Assembly (NCBI RefSeq): GCF_005937185.1
Contig: NZ_VCNI01000001.1
Location: forward strand, 740,657 to 804,656
DNA length: 64,000 bases
Source of the DNA: Flagellimonas algicola
GTDB lineage: Bacteria > Bacteroidota > Bacteroidia > Flavobacteriales > Flavobacteriaceae
Direction: 5' to 3'
A model generated the notes under the pieces. The model saw nothing but the letters and a program-made list of their open reading frames with translations. It was not told where the DNA came from and searched no databases. Positions 51,959 through 60,172 of the stretch are shown in pieces (within the stretch, counting starts at the first letter, position 1; each line of letters starts with the position of its first letter). The translations under genes were made by a program, and so were the position numbers.

Positions 51959-52822
51959 ATGAAATTACTTTTCAACCTTTTGCTATGTGCATTGCCCATA
52001 GTTCTTTGGAGTCAAAACGGTTCCACCCAATCTGCCAATACTGCAGAACAACTCATTGAAAGCATAATAAAAGAAACAGCTGCTACAGAGGTACCCAACA
52101 CCGTAGATATTATTAAAGAAGGAAACCCGGAAACGGAAATTACCGGTATAGCAACCTGTATGTTTGCCACCATGGATGTTTTAAGAAAAGCGGTGAAGAA
52201 AAACTGTAATCTTATCATTGTTCATGAACCTTTGTATTACAACCACTTGGATGAAACGGCACAATTTCAAAAGGATTCGGTTTTTCTTGAAAAAAAGAAA
52301 TTTATAAATGACCATAAGTTGGTAGTTTGGCGTTTCCACGACTATATTCATCGCATTCCGTTTGATGGAATTGTTACTGGAATTACGGAAAAATTGGACT
52401 GGGAAGACCATAGGGCCAATGACAATCCGTACAAGTTTTCTTTTCCCAACATCACATTGATGAGTCTTTTAAAAAAATTGAAGACTACGTTTCCTGAAAA
52501 CAATTTTCATGTGATTGGAGACCCAGAAATGGATCTATCCAATGTAATGTATATACCAGGATCATCCGGTAGCCAAGTCCATATTAGCCAACTGCAGGAC
52601 CCCAATGTTGATGTTGTAGTCGCCGGGGAGGTGCCTCAGTGGGAAACCTATGAATATGCCAGGGACGCGGTTTTACAAGGAAGAAAAAAAGCGGTTGTTT
52701 TCATTGGGCATATCAATTCGGAGGAATACGGTATGAAATTCTGTGCGGATTGGTTGGGCAAGTTCGTTAAGGATATACCTGTCCATTTTATCGAGTGCGG
52801 TTCTTCATATTGGTCATACTAA
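51959..52822 (+). CDS. NIF3-like dinuclear-metal protein with signal peptide
   Basis: 287 residues with a signal peptide (LLCALPIVLWSQ). The rest follows the NIF3/YbgI fold: VDIIKEGNPETEITGIATCMFATMDVLRKAV, HEPLYYNHLD with metal-binding His and acidic residue, VWRFHDYIHRI, and VVFIGHINSEEYGMKFCADWL with the second metal cluster. Most NIF3 proteins are cytoplasmic, so an exported version is unusual. Its role is unknown. It sits alone between the CDF transporter and the DUF1428 gene. Confidence 0.75.
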   Translation: MKLLFNLLLCALPIVLWSQNGSTQSANTAEQLIESIIKETAATEVPNTVDIIKEGNPETEITGIATCMFATMDVLRKAVKKNCNLIIVHEPLYYNHLDETAQFQKDSVFLEKKKFINDHKLVVWRFHDYIHRIPFDGIVTGITEKLDWEDHRANDNPYKFSFPNITLMSLLKKLKTTFPENNFHVIGDPEMDLSNVMYIPGSSGSQVHISQLQDPNVDVVVAGEVPQWETYEYARDAVLQGRKKAVVFIGHINSEEYGMKFCADWLGKFVKDIPVHFIECGSSYWSY

Positions 52823-52891
52823 AAGTAACTGAAAGGCAAGATTTAAATAGTTAAAACGGTGTTGAATTTACAATCCAAAACAAAATATACC

Positions 52892-53272
52892 ATGACAAAC
52901 TATATAGACGGCTTTGTTTTTCCAATTCGAAGTATTTATTTGGAAGAATATCAAAATGTGGCAGAAAAAGTCGCTGAAATTTGGAAAGAATTCGGGGCAA
53001 CTGCCTACTTTGAATTTGTTGGGGACGACATGAAATTGGAAGGCACCAAGTCTTTTATGGAAGCTGTGGGCACCAAAGAAGACGAGGAAATTGTGTTTGG
53101 TTGGGTGGTTTTTCCATCCAAAGAAGTACGTGACCTTGCCAACAAAAAAGTTCCTCAAGATCAAAGAATGGCAGACTTAGTTGGACCATTGGTCAATCCT
53201 AAAAAATTGATTTTTGATGCCAGCAGAATGGTCTATGGTGGATTTAAACCCCTAGTAAACTCAGACGGGTAA
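52892..53272 (+). CDS. DUF1428 (YbaA-like) protein
   Basis: 126 residues from ATG 52892 (MTNYIDGFVFPI); an upstream TTG in the same frame would add 11 residues. The sequence matches DUF1428 throughout: NVAEKVAEIWKEFGATAYFEFVGDDMKLEGT, EDEEIVFGWVVFPSKEVRDLANKKVPQDQRM and LIFDASRMVYGGFKPLV. These are small alpha-beta-barrel-type proteins of unknown function. It starts 69 bp after the NIF3-like gene on the same strand. Confidence 0.85.
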   Translation: MTNYIDGFVFPIRSIYLEEYQNVAEKVAEIWKEFGATAYFEFVGDDMKLEGTKSFMEAVGTKEDEEIVFGWVVFPSKEVRDLANKKVPQDQRMADLVGPLVNPKKLIFDASRMVYGGFKPLVNSDG

Positions 53273-53617
53273 ACAGGAAAATGGAAAATCGACTCATCAA
53301 GAGTACTTCGCCTTGCTCAATCCAGGTGCAAAGGGCCTATCTAATCATTAAGACTTCCAAATGGAAGAAATATTCCCTAATTTTACATCATATCAGACTT
53401 TATGTCCACTACACAAATTTCATATTTGGATATTGTAAAATAAGATAGTCCGTTACTCGATTGACTATCACCCCTCCACTTCAGGTCATCACCTGAGGCA
53501 AAATCACCTATTTACATTTTACAAACATTTTTTTGATGGTTATCCGCATTAGCTTGACCCTACTCTATTGTTTGGGCACTCGGGCACCGGTAACGATCAA
53601 AGCAAAACAAATATGAT
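53273..53617. other. Intergenic region upstream of rsgA
   Basis: About 345 bases. A short hairpin with an 8-bp stem, including one G-U pair (CTTCAGGT-CATC-ACCTGAGG, 53479-53498), is the only structure I notice. A TATTGTTTG near 53566-53575 resembles a promoter box with one extra base. No T-run, no credible coding frame. Confidence 0.4.
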
Positions 53618-54679
53618 ATGAAATTAGAAGCATTGGGCTATAATAATGAAATCAAAAATAGTCTAGACATTGGACTCGAAGGGCTTGAAATTGGACGTGT
53701 AATCACAGAACATAAGGAAAGATATCTTGTACAGTCCGAAAAAGGGGAATTTGAAGCAGAAATTACAGGAAACCTAAGGTATACGGCAGCAGGGCGTGCA
53801 GACTTTCCGGCTGTTGGGGATTGGGTGGCTCTCATGGTTTTTGACACCCATAGTGCCATTATCCACAAAGTTTTGCCCCGTTTCTCAGTATTGTCCAGAA
53901 AGGCAGTCGGAGTTACGGCGGACATTCAAATCATTGCCACTAATATTGACTTTGCCTTTATTGTACTTTCCGTGGATGAAGACTTTAGTCTTAATCGAAT
54001 GGAACGGTATCTCACCCTATGCCATTCTTCCTGTATTCAACCCATAATCATACTTAACAAGATGGATTTGGTGGCTGAAGACAGACTATCGGAGTTAATG
54101 GGACAGCTTAAAAATAGATTTGAAGAAATTCCGGTACTTGGAATAAGTGCCTCCACGACACAAGGTCTTAAAAGAGTCAGAGAGATAATTGAAGTCGGAA
54201 AAACTTACTGCCTTTTGGGATCCTCCGGTGTTGGGAAATCGACCTTGGTCAATGCCTTATCCCAAAAACGGCTGATGGAGACCAAGAAGGTCAGCGACTA
54301 TTCCAAAAAGGGACGGCATACCACCACCCATAGGGAATTGGTGGTTTTGGAAAATGGCGGAATTCTGATTGACAATCCAGGGATGAGGGAAGTTGGACTT
54401 CCAGATGTTTCGAATGGTTTGGATAAAACCTTTGAAGATATACTAGATCTAGCAGCACATTGTAAATTCAAGGATTGCACTCATACCGTGGAAACAGGTT
54501 GTGCCGTAACCCAAGCGGTAGAAAGTGGTGATATAGATAAATCAGCTTATGAAAACTACCTGAAATTGAAACGGGAGCAAGTACATTTTGATTCCACTAT
54601 TGCCGAAAAACGAAAAAAGGACAAGGATTTTGGTAAGATGATAAAACACTTCAAGTATATTAAAAAGTCCAATAAATAG
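53618..54679 (+). CDS. rsgA: Ribosome small-subunit-dependent GTPase A
   Basis: 353 residues with the circularly permuted GTPase order: an OB-fold N-terminus (GLEIGRVITEHKERYLVQSEKGEFEAEITG), G4 NKMD before G1 GSSGVGKSTLVNAL, then G3 DNPGMR. A C-terminal zinc-binding region carries His-Cys-x-Cys-like residues (AAHCKFKDCTHTVETGCAV). It acts in 30S subunit maturation, removing assembly factors. A hairpin with a 7-bp stem follows its stop. Confidence 0.95.
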   Translation: MKLEALGYNNEIKNSLDIGLEGLEIGRVITEHKERYLVQSEKGEFEAEITGNLRYTAAGRADFPAVGDWVALMVFDTHSAIIHKVLPRFSVLSRKAVGVTADIQIIATNIDFAFIVLSVDEDFSLNRMERYLTLCHSSCIQPIIILNKMDLVAEDRLSELMGQLKNRFEEIPVLGISASTTQGLKRVREIIEVGKTYCLLGSSGVGKSTLVNALSQKRLMETKKVSDYSKKGRHTTTHRELVVLENGGILIDNPGMREVGLPDVSNGLDKTFEDILDLAAHCKFKDCTHTVETGCAVTQAVESGDIDKSAYENYLKLKREQVHFDSTIAEKRKKDKDFGKMIKHFKYIKKSNK

Positions 54680-54685
54680 ATATTC

Positions 54686-54730
54686 CTGCTCCTGTATGGT
54701 CTTGCGCTTTGCGGGAGCAGCTTGTCTTTT
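54686..54730 (+). terminator. Possible rsgA terminator
   Basis: CTGCTCC (54686-54692) pairs with GGAGCAG (54714-54720) over a 21-base loop; then the T-rich CTTGTCTTTT. The long loop makes it only moderately convincing. Confidence 0.45.
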
Positions 54731-54778
54731 GTGTTCTCGGATTATTTGAAAACTATTAAATTGCCCTGGCAAGTAAGT

Positions 54779-54786
54779 TAAGTTTG
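54779..54786 (+). promoter_or_regulatory. -7 promoter box before the small membrane protein
   Basis: TAAGTTTG is an exact TAnnTTTG match and ends 1 bp before ATG 54788, so the transcript would be leaderless or the true start lies further in. Confidence 0.35.
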
Positions 54787-54787
54787 T

Positions 54788-55036
54788 ATGGTCCCAGGTC
54801 TTATTCTTATCCTTTTATTTTTGATATGGCTGTTTCATGGCAGGTATTATTCAGAATACGACCCTACCGACGATGATACCGAAATGGATTTAAAACCGTC
54901 TAGAAAATTCTGGGAGTACATGGCACGATTAGATAAACTGGGTAAAACAATTCTTGCCATTATAGCCCTGCTGCTTGGGCTGGTATTCATTCTCAACGAT
55001 GTTTCTGGCTATCTTGAATGGGGTAGGTTGTTTTAG
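54788..55036 (+). CDS. Small two-helix membrane protein
   Basis: 82 residues with two membrane segments (about 1-17 and 56-74) joined by an acidic cytoplasmic or periplasmic loop (YYSEYDPTDDDTEMDLKPSRKFWEYMARLDKLG). No family recognised. Start ATG 54788 immediately follows a -7 box. A stand-alone gene after rsgA; function unknown. Confidence 0.5.
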   Translation: MVPGLILILLFLIWLFHGRYYSEYDPTDDDTEMDLKPSRKFWEYMARLDKLGKTILAIIALLLGLVFILNDVSGYLEWGRLF

Positions 55037-55149
55037 CGTCAGCTATTTTGATAGCATAAAAGGCCGTTCCCTCCATCACTTCCTAAGGACTAAATTGCTT
55101 TACGGGGTTTAGTTGTATCTTGTATGACATCATCAAAATACAATAGATC

Positions 55150-55938
55150 ATGAGAACTTGGTCCATCACCGTAATAGGCGCGTTGCTTCTAATGGGCTCT
55201 TGTAGAAAAGAAGTGAAACAAGAAACAGTAACCGAACCTGAACTCAGCAGGGAAATCAGTTTTTATACTCCGGATAGCATCCAAATCTTCGGTGATTTAT
55301 ATGAATTGGACAAACACGGGAAAACCATTCTGCTTTTCCATCAAGGAGGGTCCAATGCACGGGGGGAATATGAACCTATCATCCCAACTTTAATTCAAAA
55401 AGGCTACAACATTTTAGCAATAGACCAACGCGTGGGCGGACAATTTTACGGGAATTACAACCGCACCCTTGCCAACATTCCCACCAATGGTTTTGGAGAT
55501 GGATACGGGTATTGCGATGCCTACAACAATCTGGAAAGTGCTTTGGATTTTATTATAGACTCCGGGTTTACGGGAGATAAAATTGTTTGGGGAAGTAGTT
55601 ACAGTGCTTCGCTTGGTATACATCTGGCCAACAACAGACAGCAAGATATCCGTGCGGTGTTGGCATTTTCACCGGCATCTGGTAATTCGATGAAGGATTG
55701 CCTACCAAATGCGCATTTCGAAACCATAAAAATACCACTACTACTTCTAAGACCTCCCCATGAAATGGAGCGGGAAACCTCAAAATTGCAATCGGAATTG
55801 GCCAAGACCCATGGTCATAAAACCTTTGTGCCCCAACATGGCGTGCATGGTTCTTCTATGTTAGTGGCCTCAAGAGTAGGCAGCAATGTTGACGAAACGT
55901 GGAAGGTGGTGTTCTCTTTTTTGGATACGTACCAATAA
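55150..55938 (+). CDS. Alpha/beta-hydrolase lipoprotein
   Basis: 262 residues. Lipobox LMGSC (Cys 18). Alpha/beta hydrolase core: GKTILLFHQGGSNARGEYEPI (oxyanion region), KIVWGSSYSASLGIHLAN with the nucleophile elbow G-S-S-Y-S, and a late His in FVPQHGVHGSSML. An acidic partner is likely in the MERETSK/LLLRPPHE stretch. Substrate unknown. Upstream, TATCTTGT at 55117 resembles a -7 box. Confidence 0.75.
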   Translation: MRTWSITVIGALLLMGSCRKEVKQETVTEPELSREISFYTPDSIQIFGDLYELDKHGKTILLFHQGGSNARGEYEPIIPTLIQKGYNILAIDQRVGGQFYGNYNRTLANIPTNGFGDGYGYCDAYNNLESALDFIIDSGFTGDKIVWGSSYSASLGIHLANNRQQDIRAVLAFSPASGNSMKDCLPNAHFETIKIPLLLLRPPHEMERETSKLQSELAKTHGHKTFVPQHGVHGSSMLVASRVGSNVDETWKVVFSFLDTYQ

Positions 55939-56011
55939 ATAGTATCTTCAAAGCCAATAACCATCAAACGTAGCTTTTGCTGCCACTAACGCATACCAAT
56001 AACCAATACAT

Positions 56012-56890
56012 ATGACCGCAGCCGAACTTGTGGGCAAGGTATTCTTACCCTTATCTCTTGCCATTATAATGTTGGGTATGGGAATGACTTTGGTTCCCGC
56101 CGATTTTACCCGAATCATTAAATATCCCAAGGCTATTTTGCTTGGGCTTACCAACCAATTATTGTTTTTACCCTTAATTGGATTTGCGTTGGCCATCATT
56201 TTTGAATTAAATCCGGTTACGGCCATAGGACTGATGATTCTTGCTTCCTGCCCGGGAGGGCCAACGAGTAATTTAATAACACAGGTGTGCAAGGGGAATA
56301 TCGCACTGTCAGTAACTCTTACCGCCATTGCCAGTTTTGTAAGCATCTTGACCATTCCCTTTATCCTTTCCTACGCCCTGGCCTATTTTGGCAGTACTAC
56401 GGATATTGCAATTAAACTACCCATAATGGATACAATCATACAGATTATGGGAATCACGGTGATCCCCATTTCAATTGGGATGTTCATACGAAGACGTAGG
56501 ACGGAATTTGCTAAACGTATGGAAAGACCCATGCGGATTGCCTCAACAGTAATTTTTATTCTGGTTTTTATTGCCGTATTGGCCGCCAATTCGGAAAAAC
56601 TCGTGGAAGGCATGAAAGAAGCTGGACTGGTTACCCTGATACTGAATTTAGCAACCATGGGGTTGGGATACATGACCGCCAAGTTGTTTAAATTAAATCT
56701 AAAAAACGTAATTTCCATTACAATTGAAAGTGGCATACAAAATGGCACCCTGGCCTTTGTAATTGCCACATCCATACTTAACAATATTGAAATGGGAATT
56801 CCAACTGGAGCCTATTCCATTTGGATGTTTATTACTGGGGGATTTTTGATGTGGTATTTTGGAAAAAGATCGGATGTGGATGCCAAATAA
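56012..56890 (+). CDS. Bile-acid:sodium symporter-family transporter
   Basis: 292 residues with about nine to ten helices. The family pattern is readable: IIMLGMGMTLVPADFTRI at the first helix, LMILASCPGGPTSNLITQVCKGNIALSVTLTAI for the cross-over sodium site, and FVIATSILNNIEMGIPTGAYSIWMF in the second half. It probably imports an organic anion or steroid-like compound with sodium. It precedes the WYL regulator by about 70 bp on the same strand. Confidence 0.85.
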   Translation: MTAAELVGKVFLPLSLAIIMLGMGMTLVPADFTRIIKYPKAILLGLTNQLLFLPLIGFALAIIFELNPVTAIGLMILASCPGGPTSNLITQVCKGNIALSVTLTAIASFVSILTIPFILSYALAYFGSTTDIAIKLPIMDTIIQIMGITVIPISIGMFIRRRRTEFAKRMERPMRIASTVIFILVFIAVLAANSEKLVEGMKEAGLVTLILNLATMGLGYMTAKLFKLNLKNVISITIESGIQNGTLAFVIATSILNNIEMGIPTGAYSIWMFITGGFLMWYFGKRSDVDAK

Positions 56891-56962
56891 CCCAAGTCGC
56901 AACTCCATTGTGGTACTAGAAAGATATCATGGGAAGCGGAGTGATTTGCGGAATTTGTAAAA

Positions 56963-57661
56963 ATGGAAGAAAAAGAAAAACCAAGACTTTCCCGCCTAAC
57001 GGCTATAATTACCCAATTACAGTCCAAAAGAATTGTAACGGCTACCTATTTAGCAGCGAAACATAATGTGAGTGTTCGAACCATATACCGGGATATCCGT
57101 ACGCTGGAGAAATCCGGGATTCCTATCATAACCGAAGAAGGCAAGGGCTTTTCCATTATGGAAGGCTATCACCTCCCCCCGGTACTCTTTAGCGAGGAGG
57201 AAGCCAATGCCTTAATCACCATGGAGCAGTTGGCACGAACCAATAAAGACCAATCCCTCACCGAAAATGTGTACAGTGCCTTGGAAAAAATAAAGGCCAT
57301 TTTACGCTATTCCCAAAAAGGAAATGCCGATTTATTGGCACAACGAATTTACTTTGGTACAGGACAGAAAGTGGAGAAATACAGCAACAACCTCATGCAG
57401 ATACAAGCTGCCCTCATCAATTTTCAAGTCTTGGAAATAGACTATTGCTCTTCGGAAAAAAAACGAACCAAACGGACTATAGAACCCTTTGCCATCTATA
57501 GTATCAATGGTAATTTTTTGCTTATTGCCTTTTGCCGACTTCGGAATGATTTTAGGGTTTTTAGAATCGATTTTATTGAGAAACTTGTTCCCTTCAACGA
57601 AACTTTTATCCCACATAATATGACCATGCAGCAATTTTTTGAGGAATATATACAAAAGTAA
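56963..57661 (+). CDS. HTH-WYL transcriptional regulator (YafY-like)
   Basis: 232 residues. N-terminal HTH (SKRIVTATYLAAKHNVSVRTIYRDIRTLEKSGIPI), a wing ending GYHLPPVLFS, then a WYL domain with C-terminal extension (LEIDYCSSEKKRTKRTIEPFAIYSINGNFLLIAFCRLRNDFRVFRIDFI), which in relatives binds ligands. The palindrome TGACACA-CC-TGTGTCA at 57672-57687 lies just after the gene, in the promoter of the DUF4345 gene, and is its probable operator. Confidence 0.85.
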   Translation: MEEKEKPRLSRLTAIITQLQSKRIVTATYLAAKHNVSVRTIYRDIRTLEKSGIPIITEEGKGFSIMEGYHLPPVLFSEEEANALITMEQLARTNKDQSLTENVYSALEKIKAILRYSQKGNADLLAQRIYFGTGQKVEKYSNNLMQIQAALINFQVLEIDYCSSEKKRTKRTIEPFAIYSINGNFLLIAFCRLRNDFRVFRIDFIEKLVPFNETFIPHNMTMQQFFEEYIQK

Positions 57662-57671
57662 AAACTACCCC

Positions 57672-57687
57672 TGACACACCTGTGTCA
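57672..57687. promoter_or_regulatory. Palindromic operator (WYL regulator target)
   Basis: TGACACA-CC-TGTGTCA, a perfect inverted repeat, covers the -33 region of the promoter whose -7 box TAGTTTTG is at 57699-57706. The layout suggests repression of the DUF4345 gene by the upstream WYL regulator. Confidence 0.55.
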
Positions 57688-57698
57688 CAACCCTATTT

Positions 57699-57706
57699 TA
57701 GTTTTG
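57699..57706 (+). promoter_or_regulatory. -7 promoter box of the DUF4345 gene
   Basis: TAGTTTTG, an exact TAnnTTTG match, 28 bp before ATG 57735 and 11 bp after the palindrome. Confidence 0.5.
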
Positions 57707-57734
57707 CTTCAGTATTAATTAAAACAAATTAAAA

Positions 57735-58121
57735 ATGGAGATTACTAAAGTAGTTATTCTGTCGCTATCAGGTTTAATGTTGATTTTTGTGGGTGCGATG
57801 CGCTTAAGCAACCCCATTAAAACCTATTTAAAGAATTCTGGAATTACTTTGGATAAAGATGTAGACCTCTTAAATGAAATGAGAGGCGTAAGTGCAGTAA
57901 TGCTTTTTGGTGGCATCTTGGCGGTGCTGGGAATCTTTATCCATAGTTTTACCTTCACTTCATTTGTAGTGGCCACTCTTATTTTCTTAGGTTTTGCCAT
58001 AGGTAGATTCACCGGTATCGCAGTTGACGGTCAACCTAACAAGCAAATTGTCCAGGGTATATGGTTCGAGCTTGTTCTTGGGGGTATAAATCTATTTTGT
58101 TTGTTGAACTTTTTTATTTAA
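57735..58121 (+). CDS. DUF4345 membrane protein
   Basis: 128 residues with four helices (about 6-24, 53-70, 74-94, 107-126). The DUF4345 pattern is visible: LNEMRGVSAVMLFGGILAVLGI and FLGFAIGRFTGIAVDGQPNK. Members are small inner-membrane proteins of unknown function, often controlled by nearby regulators. Here the promoter carries the WYL palindrome. Confidence 0.8.
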   Translation: MEITKVVILSLSGLMLIFVGAMRLSNPIKTYLKNSGITLDKDVDLLNEMRGVSAVMLFGGILAVLGIFIHSFTFTSFVVATLIFLGFAIGRFTGIAVDGQPNKQIVQGIWFELVLGGINLFCLLNFFI

Positions 58122-58187
58122 ACTGGGTTTACCTGATTCATCAATGCCACATTGCTTTGCGAATTCAGTCTTTAGTTAAACCAGCCC

Positions 58188-59429
58188 ATGATGAAAAAGC
58201 TTCTCCTTGCACTTTTATTGGCTTCTGTTATAATTGCTTGTAAACCTGATAACCCAGTACATGTGCAGATGCAACTATCCAACGGTTATTGGTTCAATGG
58301 CAGCGATTTTGAGGAAAAAACTGTATGGATCAAAGATGGCACCCTAAGTTTTAATGAGAAGACCGTACTAAGTGATACCATTATTGACCTAGAGGGTAAA
58401 TATGTAATTCCACCTTTTGCCGAGGCGCATAACCACAATTTAGAGAGTGACTATGAATTGGAAGAACGAATTAACTCCTACTTGGACAATGGAGTGTTTT
58501 ATGTGAAGCATTTGTCCTCCATAAAAAAGCGGATGGATTCCTTAATACATTTTTATAACAAACCCACCGGAATAGATGTGAGCTTGGCCCACGCCCCCTT
58601 AACCGGAACCGGAGGGCATCCGATTGCGCTAAGAAAACGATACTTGGAATATGGCTATTTTGATGGGCTTTTTAATACCCTGGAAGAAATTGAAACACAC
58701 GGCTATTTTATCATTGACACTGAAGCGGATTTGGAAAGTAAGTGGCAACGGATTCTCTCATTTCAGCCAGATTTTATAAAAATCAACCTCCTGTATTCCG
58801 AAGAATTTCAAAAACGTAAAAACGACACCGCCTATTTTGGCAAAAAAGGTCTTGATCCCAAATTGGTGCCAGCAATTGTGGCCAAAGCGCATAACAGCAA
58901 CCTGCGGGTCAGTGCGCATGTGGCCACATCCCATGATTTCCATGTGGCCGTTTCATCCGGGGTGGACGAGATTGCGCACCTCCCAGAAATCCATAATGGT
59001 CAACCTATTGACCCAAAGGATGCAAACTTGGCCGCTAAACAGGGAACAGTGGTAGTAACTACGGCTTCCTTGGTTACGAAAAACAAGGAAAGGGATAACT
59101 ACCAAGCCTTGGTGGATAATATTAGGTCTAATCTGGAAACACTAAAACAGGCCGGAGTAATTGTAGCTGTTGGTTCAGATATGTACAACGACAATTCCGT
59201 GGAAGAGTTCCAGTTATTGCATAGTTTGGAAGTGTATAGTAACTTGGAATTGCTCAAGATGTGGTGCGAGAATTCGGCCACCACTACCCTTCCCCATAGA
59301 AAGGTGAGTTTTTTAAAAGACGGTTATGAAGCCAGTTTTTTGGTATTGGATAAAAATCCACTCGTGAATATCAAGGATGTTAATCAGTCAATCGTATTAA
59401 AAGTTAAGCAGGGTTCCATTCTGAATTAA
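58188..59429 (+). CDS. Amidohydrolase-family lipoprotein
   Basis: 413 residues. Two ATGs open the gene; lipobox VIIAC (Cys 18). The amidohydrolase metal ligands begin with FAEAHNHNLES (H-x-H), followed by HVATSHDFHVAV (metal His) and a catalytic Asp in VAVGSDMYND. Between them the imidazolonepropionase/dihydroorotase-like barrel is readable. It hydrolyses an amide or similar bond in an exported substrate; which one is not evident. Confidence 0.8.
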   Translation: MMKKLLLALLLASVIIACKPDNPVHVQMQLSNGYWFNGSDFEEKTVWIKDGTLSFNEKTVLSDTIIDLEGKYVIPPFAEAHNHNLESDYELEERINSYLDNGVFYVKHLSSIKKRMDSLIHFYNKPTGIDVSLAHAPLTGTGGHPIALRKRYLEYGYFDGLFNTLEEIETHGYFIIDTEADLESKWQRILSFQPDFIKINLLYSEEFQKRKNDTAYFGKKGLDPKLVPAIVAKAHNSNLRVSAHVATSHDFHVAVSSGVDEIAHLPEIHNGQPIDPKDANLAAKQGTVVVTTASLVTKNKERDNYQALVDNIRSNLETLKQAGVIVAVGSDMYNDNSVEEFQLLHSLEVYSNLELLKMWCENSATTTLPHRKVSFLKDGYEASFLVLDKNPLVNIKDVNQSIVLKVKQGSILN

Positions 59430-59499
59430 CGGTCAATTTCAGGTTAGTCCGACTTCTCAAGTGCTCGATTAAAACATAAACATGTGTTAATCTTTTTTC

Positions 59500-59515
59500 A
59501 TATCGTATACGATAT
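59500..59515. promoter_or_regulatory. Perfect palindrome upstream of the GntR gene
   Basis: ATATCGTATACGATAT is a 16-bp perfect palindrome ending 14 bp before ATG 59530. GntR/FCD proteins bind T-N-G-T-N-N-A-C-N-A-type sites, and the core CGTATACG fits. Probably autoregulation. Confidence 0.6.
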
Positions 59516-59529
59516 ATTATTTTTAAGCT

Positions 59530-60171
59530 ATGCTTCAGAAAATTATATTGCGCGATCAAATTGGTAGTTGGCTTCAAGAACAACTGCTAAGTGGTTCTCT
59601 ACAAAACGGTGAAAAACTTTCCTTGGTAGATATTTCCAAAGACTTGGAAGTCAGTGTCACCCCAATCAGGGAAGCATTGTCCCAATTATCGCGCGCTGGT
59701 ATTGTTGAGACCATACCCAATCGTGGTTTTTTTGTTCCTGCTCTCAGCGCCAAAGAAGCCCAAGATATTTATCCAGCTATCTACGCCTTGGAAAAATTAG
59801 CTCTTGAACAATCTAAACTGGATTCGGAACTTCTCATTAGACTTAAGCAAATTCAAACCAAATTTGAGAATGCGATCAGCAATGAGGAAGCTGCTCGATT
59901 TGACCTTGAATTTCATGAAATACTCATTTCAAATTATGAGAACAGGGTCACAGCAAATATTCTCCGTGACTTAAAGATTCGGGTGTTCTTTTATGAATTG
60001 GAATATATGAACTCCAAAAACCATAAAAAATCCAGTGAAACCCATTTAAAGATCATACAAGCTTTGGAAGTTGGAAATAAGTCCAAGGCCTACAGACTTC
60101 TTCAACAGAATTGGGAAACCAGTGCTGAATTTATTGAGAAACATTACGCTAAGAACTCTTCAATCCTATAA
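59530..60171 (+). CDS. GntR-family transcriptional regulator, FCD-type
   Basis: 213 residues. N-terminal winged HTH (SLVDISKDLEVSVTPIREALSQLSRAGIVETIPNRGFFV), then a helical FCD effector domain (LSAKEAQDIYPAIYALEKLALEQS) with metal-ligand histidines in DLEFHEIL. FCD regulators respond to organic acids such as sugar acids or keto acids. The next gene starts 2 bp after its stop, so it is probably co-transcribed, and a palindrome lies in its own promoter. Confidence 0.85.
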   Translation: MLQKIILRDQIGSWLQEQLLSGSLQNGEKLSLVDISKDLEVSVTPIREALSQLSRAGIVETIPNRGFFVPALSAKEAQDIYPAIYALEKLALEQSKLDSELLIRLKQIQTKFENAISNEEAARFDLEFHEILISNYENRVTANILRDLKIRVFFYELEYMNSKNHKKSSETHLKIIQALEVGNKSKAYRLLQQNWETSAEFIEKHYAKNSSIL

Positions 60172-60172
60172 A

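Noticed and set aside
53479..53498. Terminator after the DUF1428 gene
   Set aside because: The stem is short (8 bp with G-U pair), has no T-run and lies over 200 bp from the stop.
60071..60172. Long form of the NTF2-like protein from ATG 60071
   Set aside because: It would lie inside gntR in another frame and remove the clear signal peptide that begins at ATG 60173.
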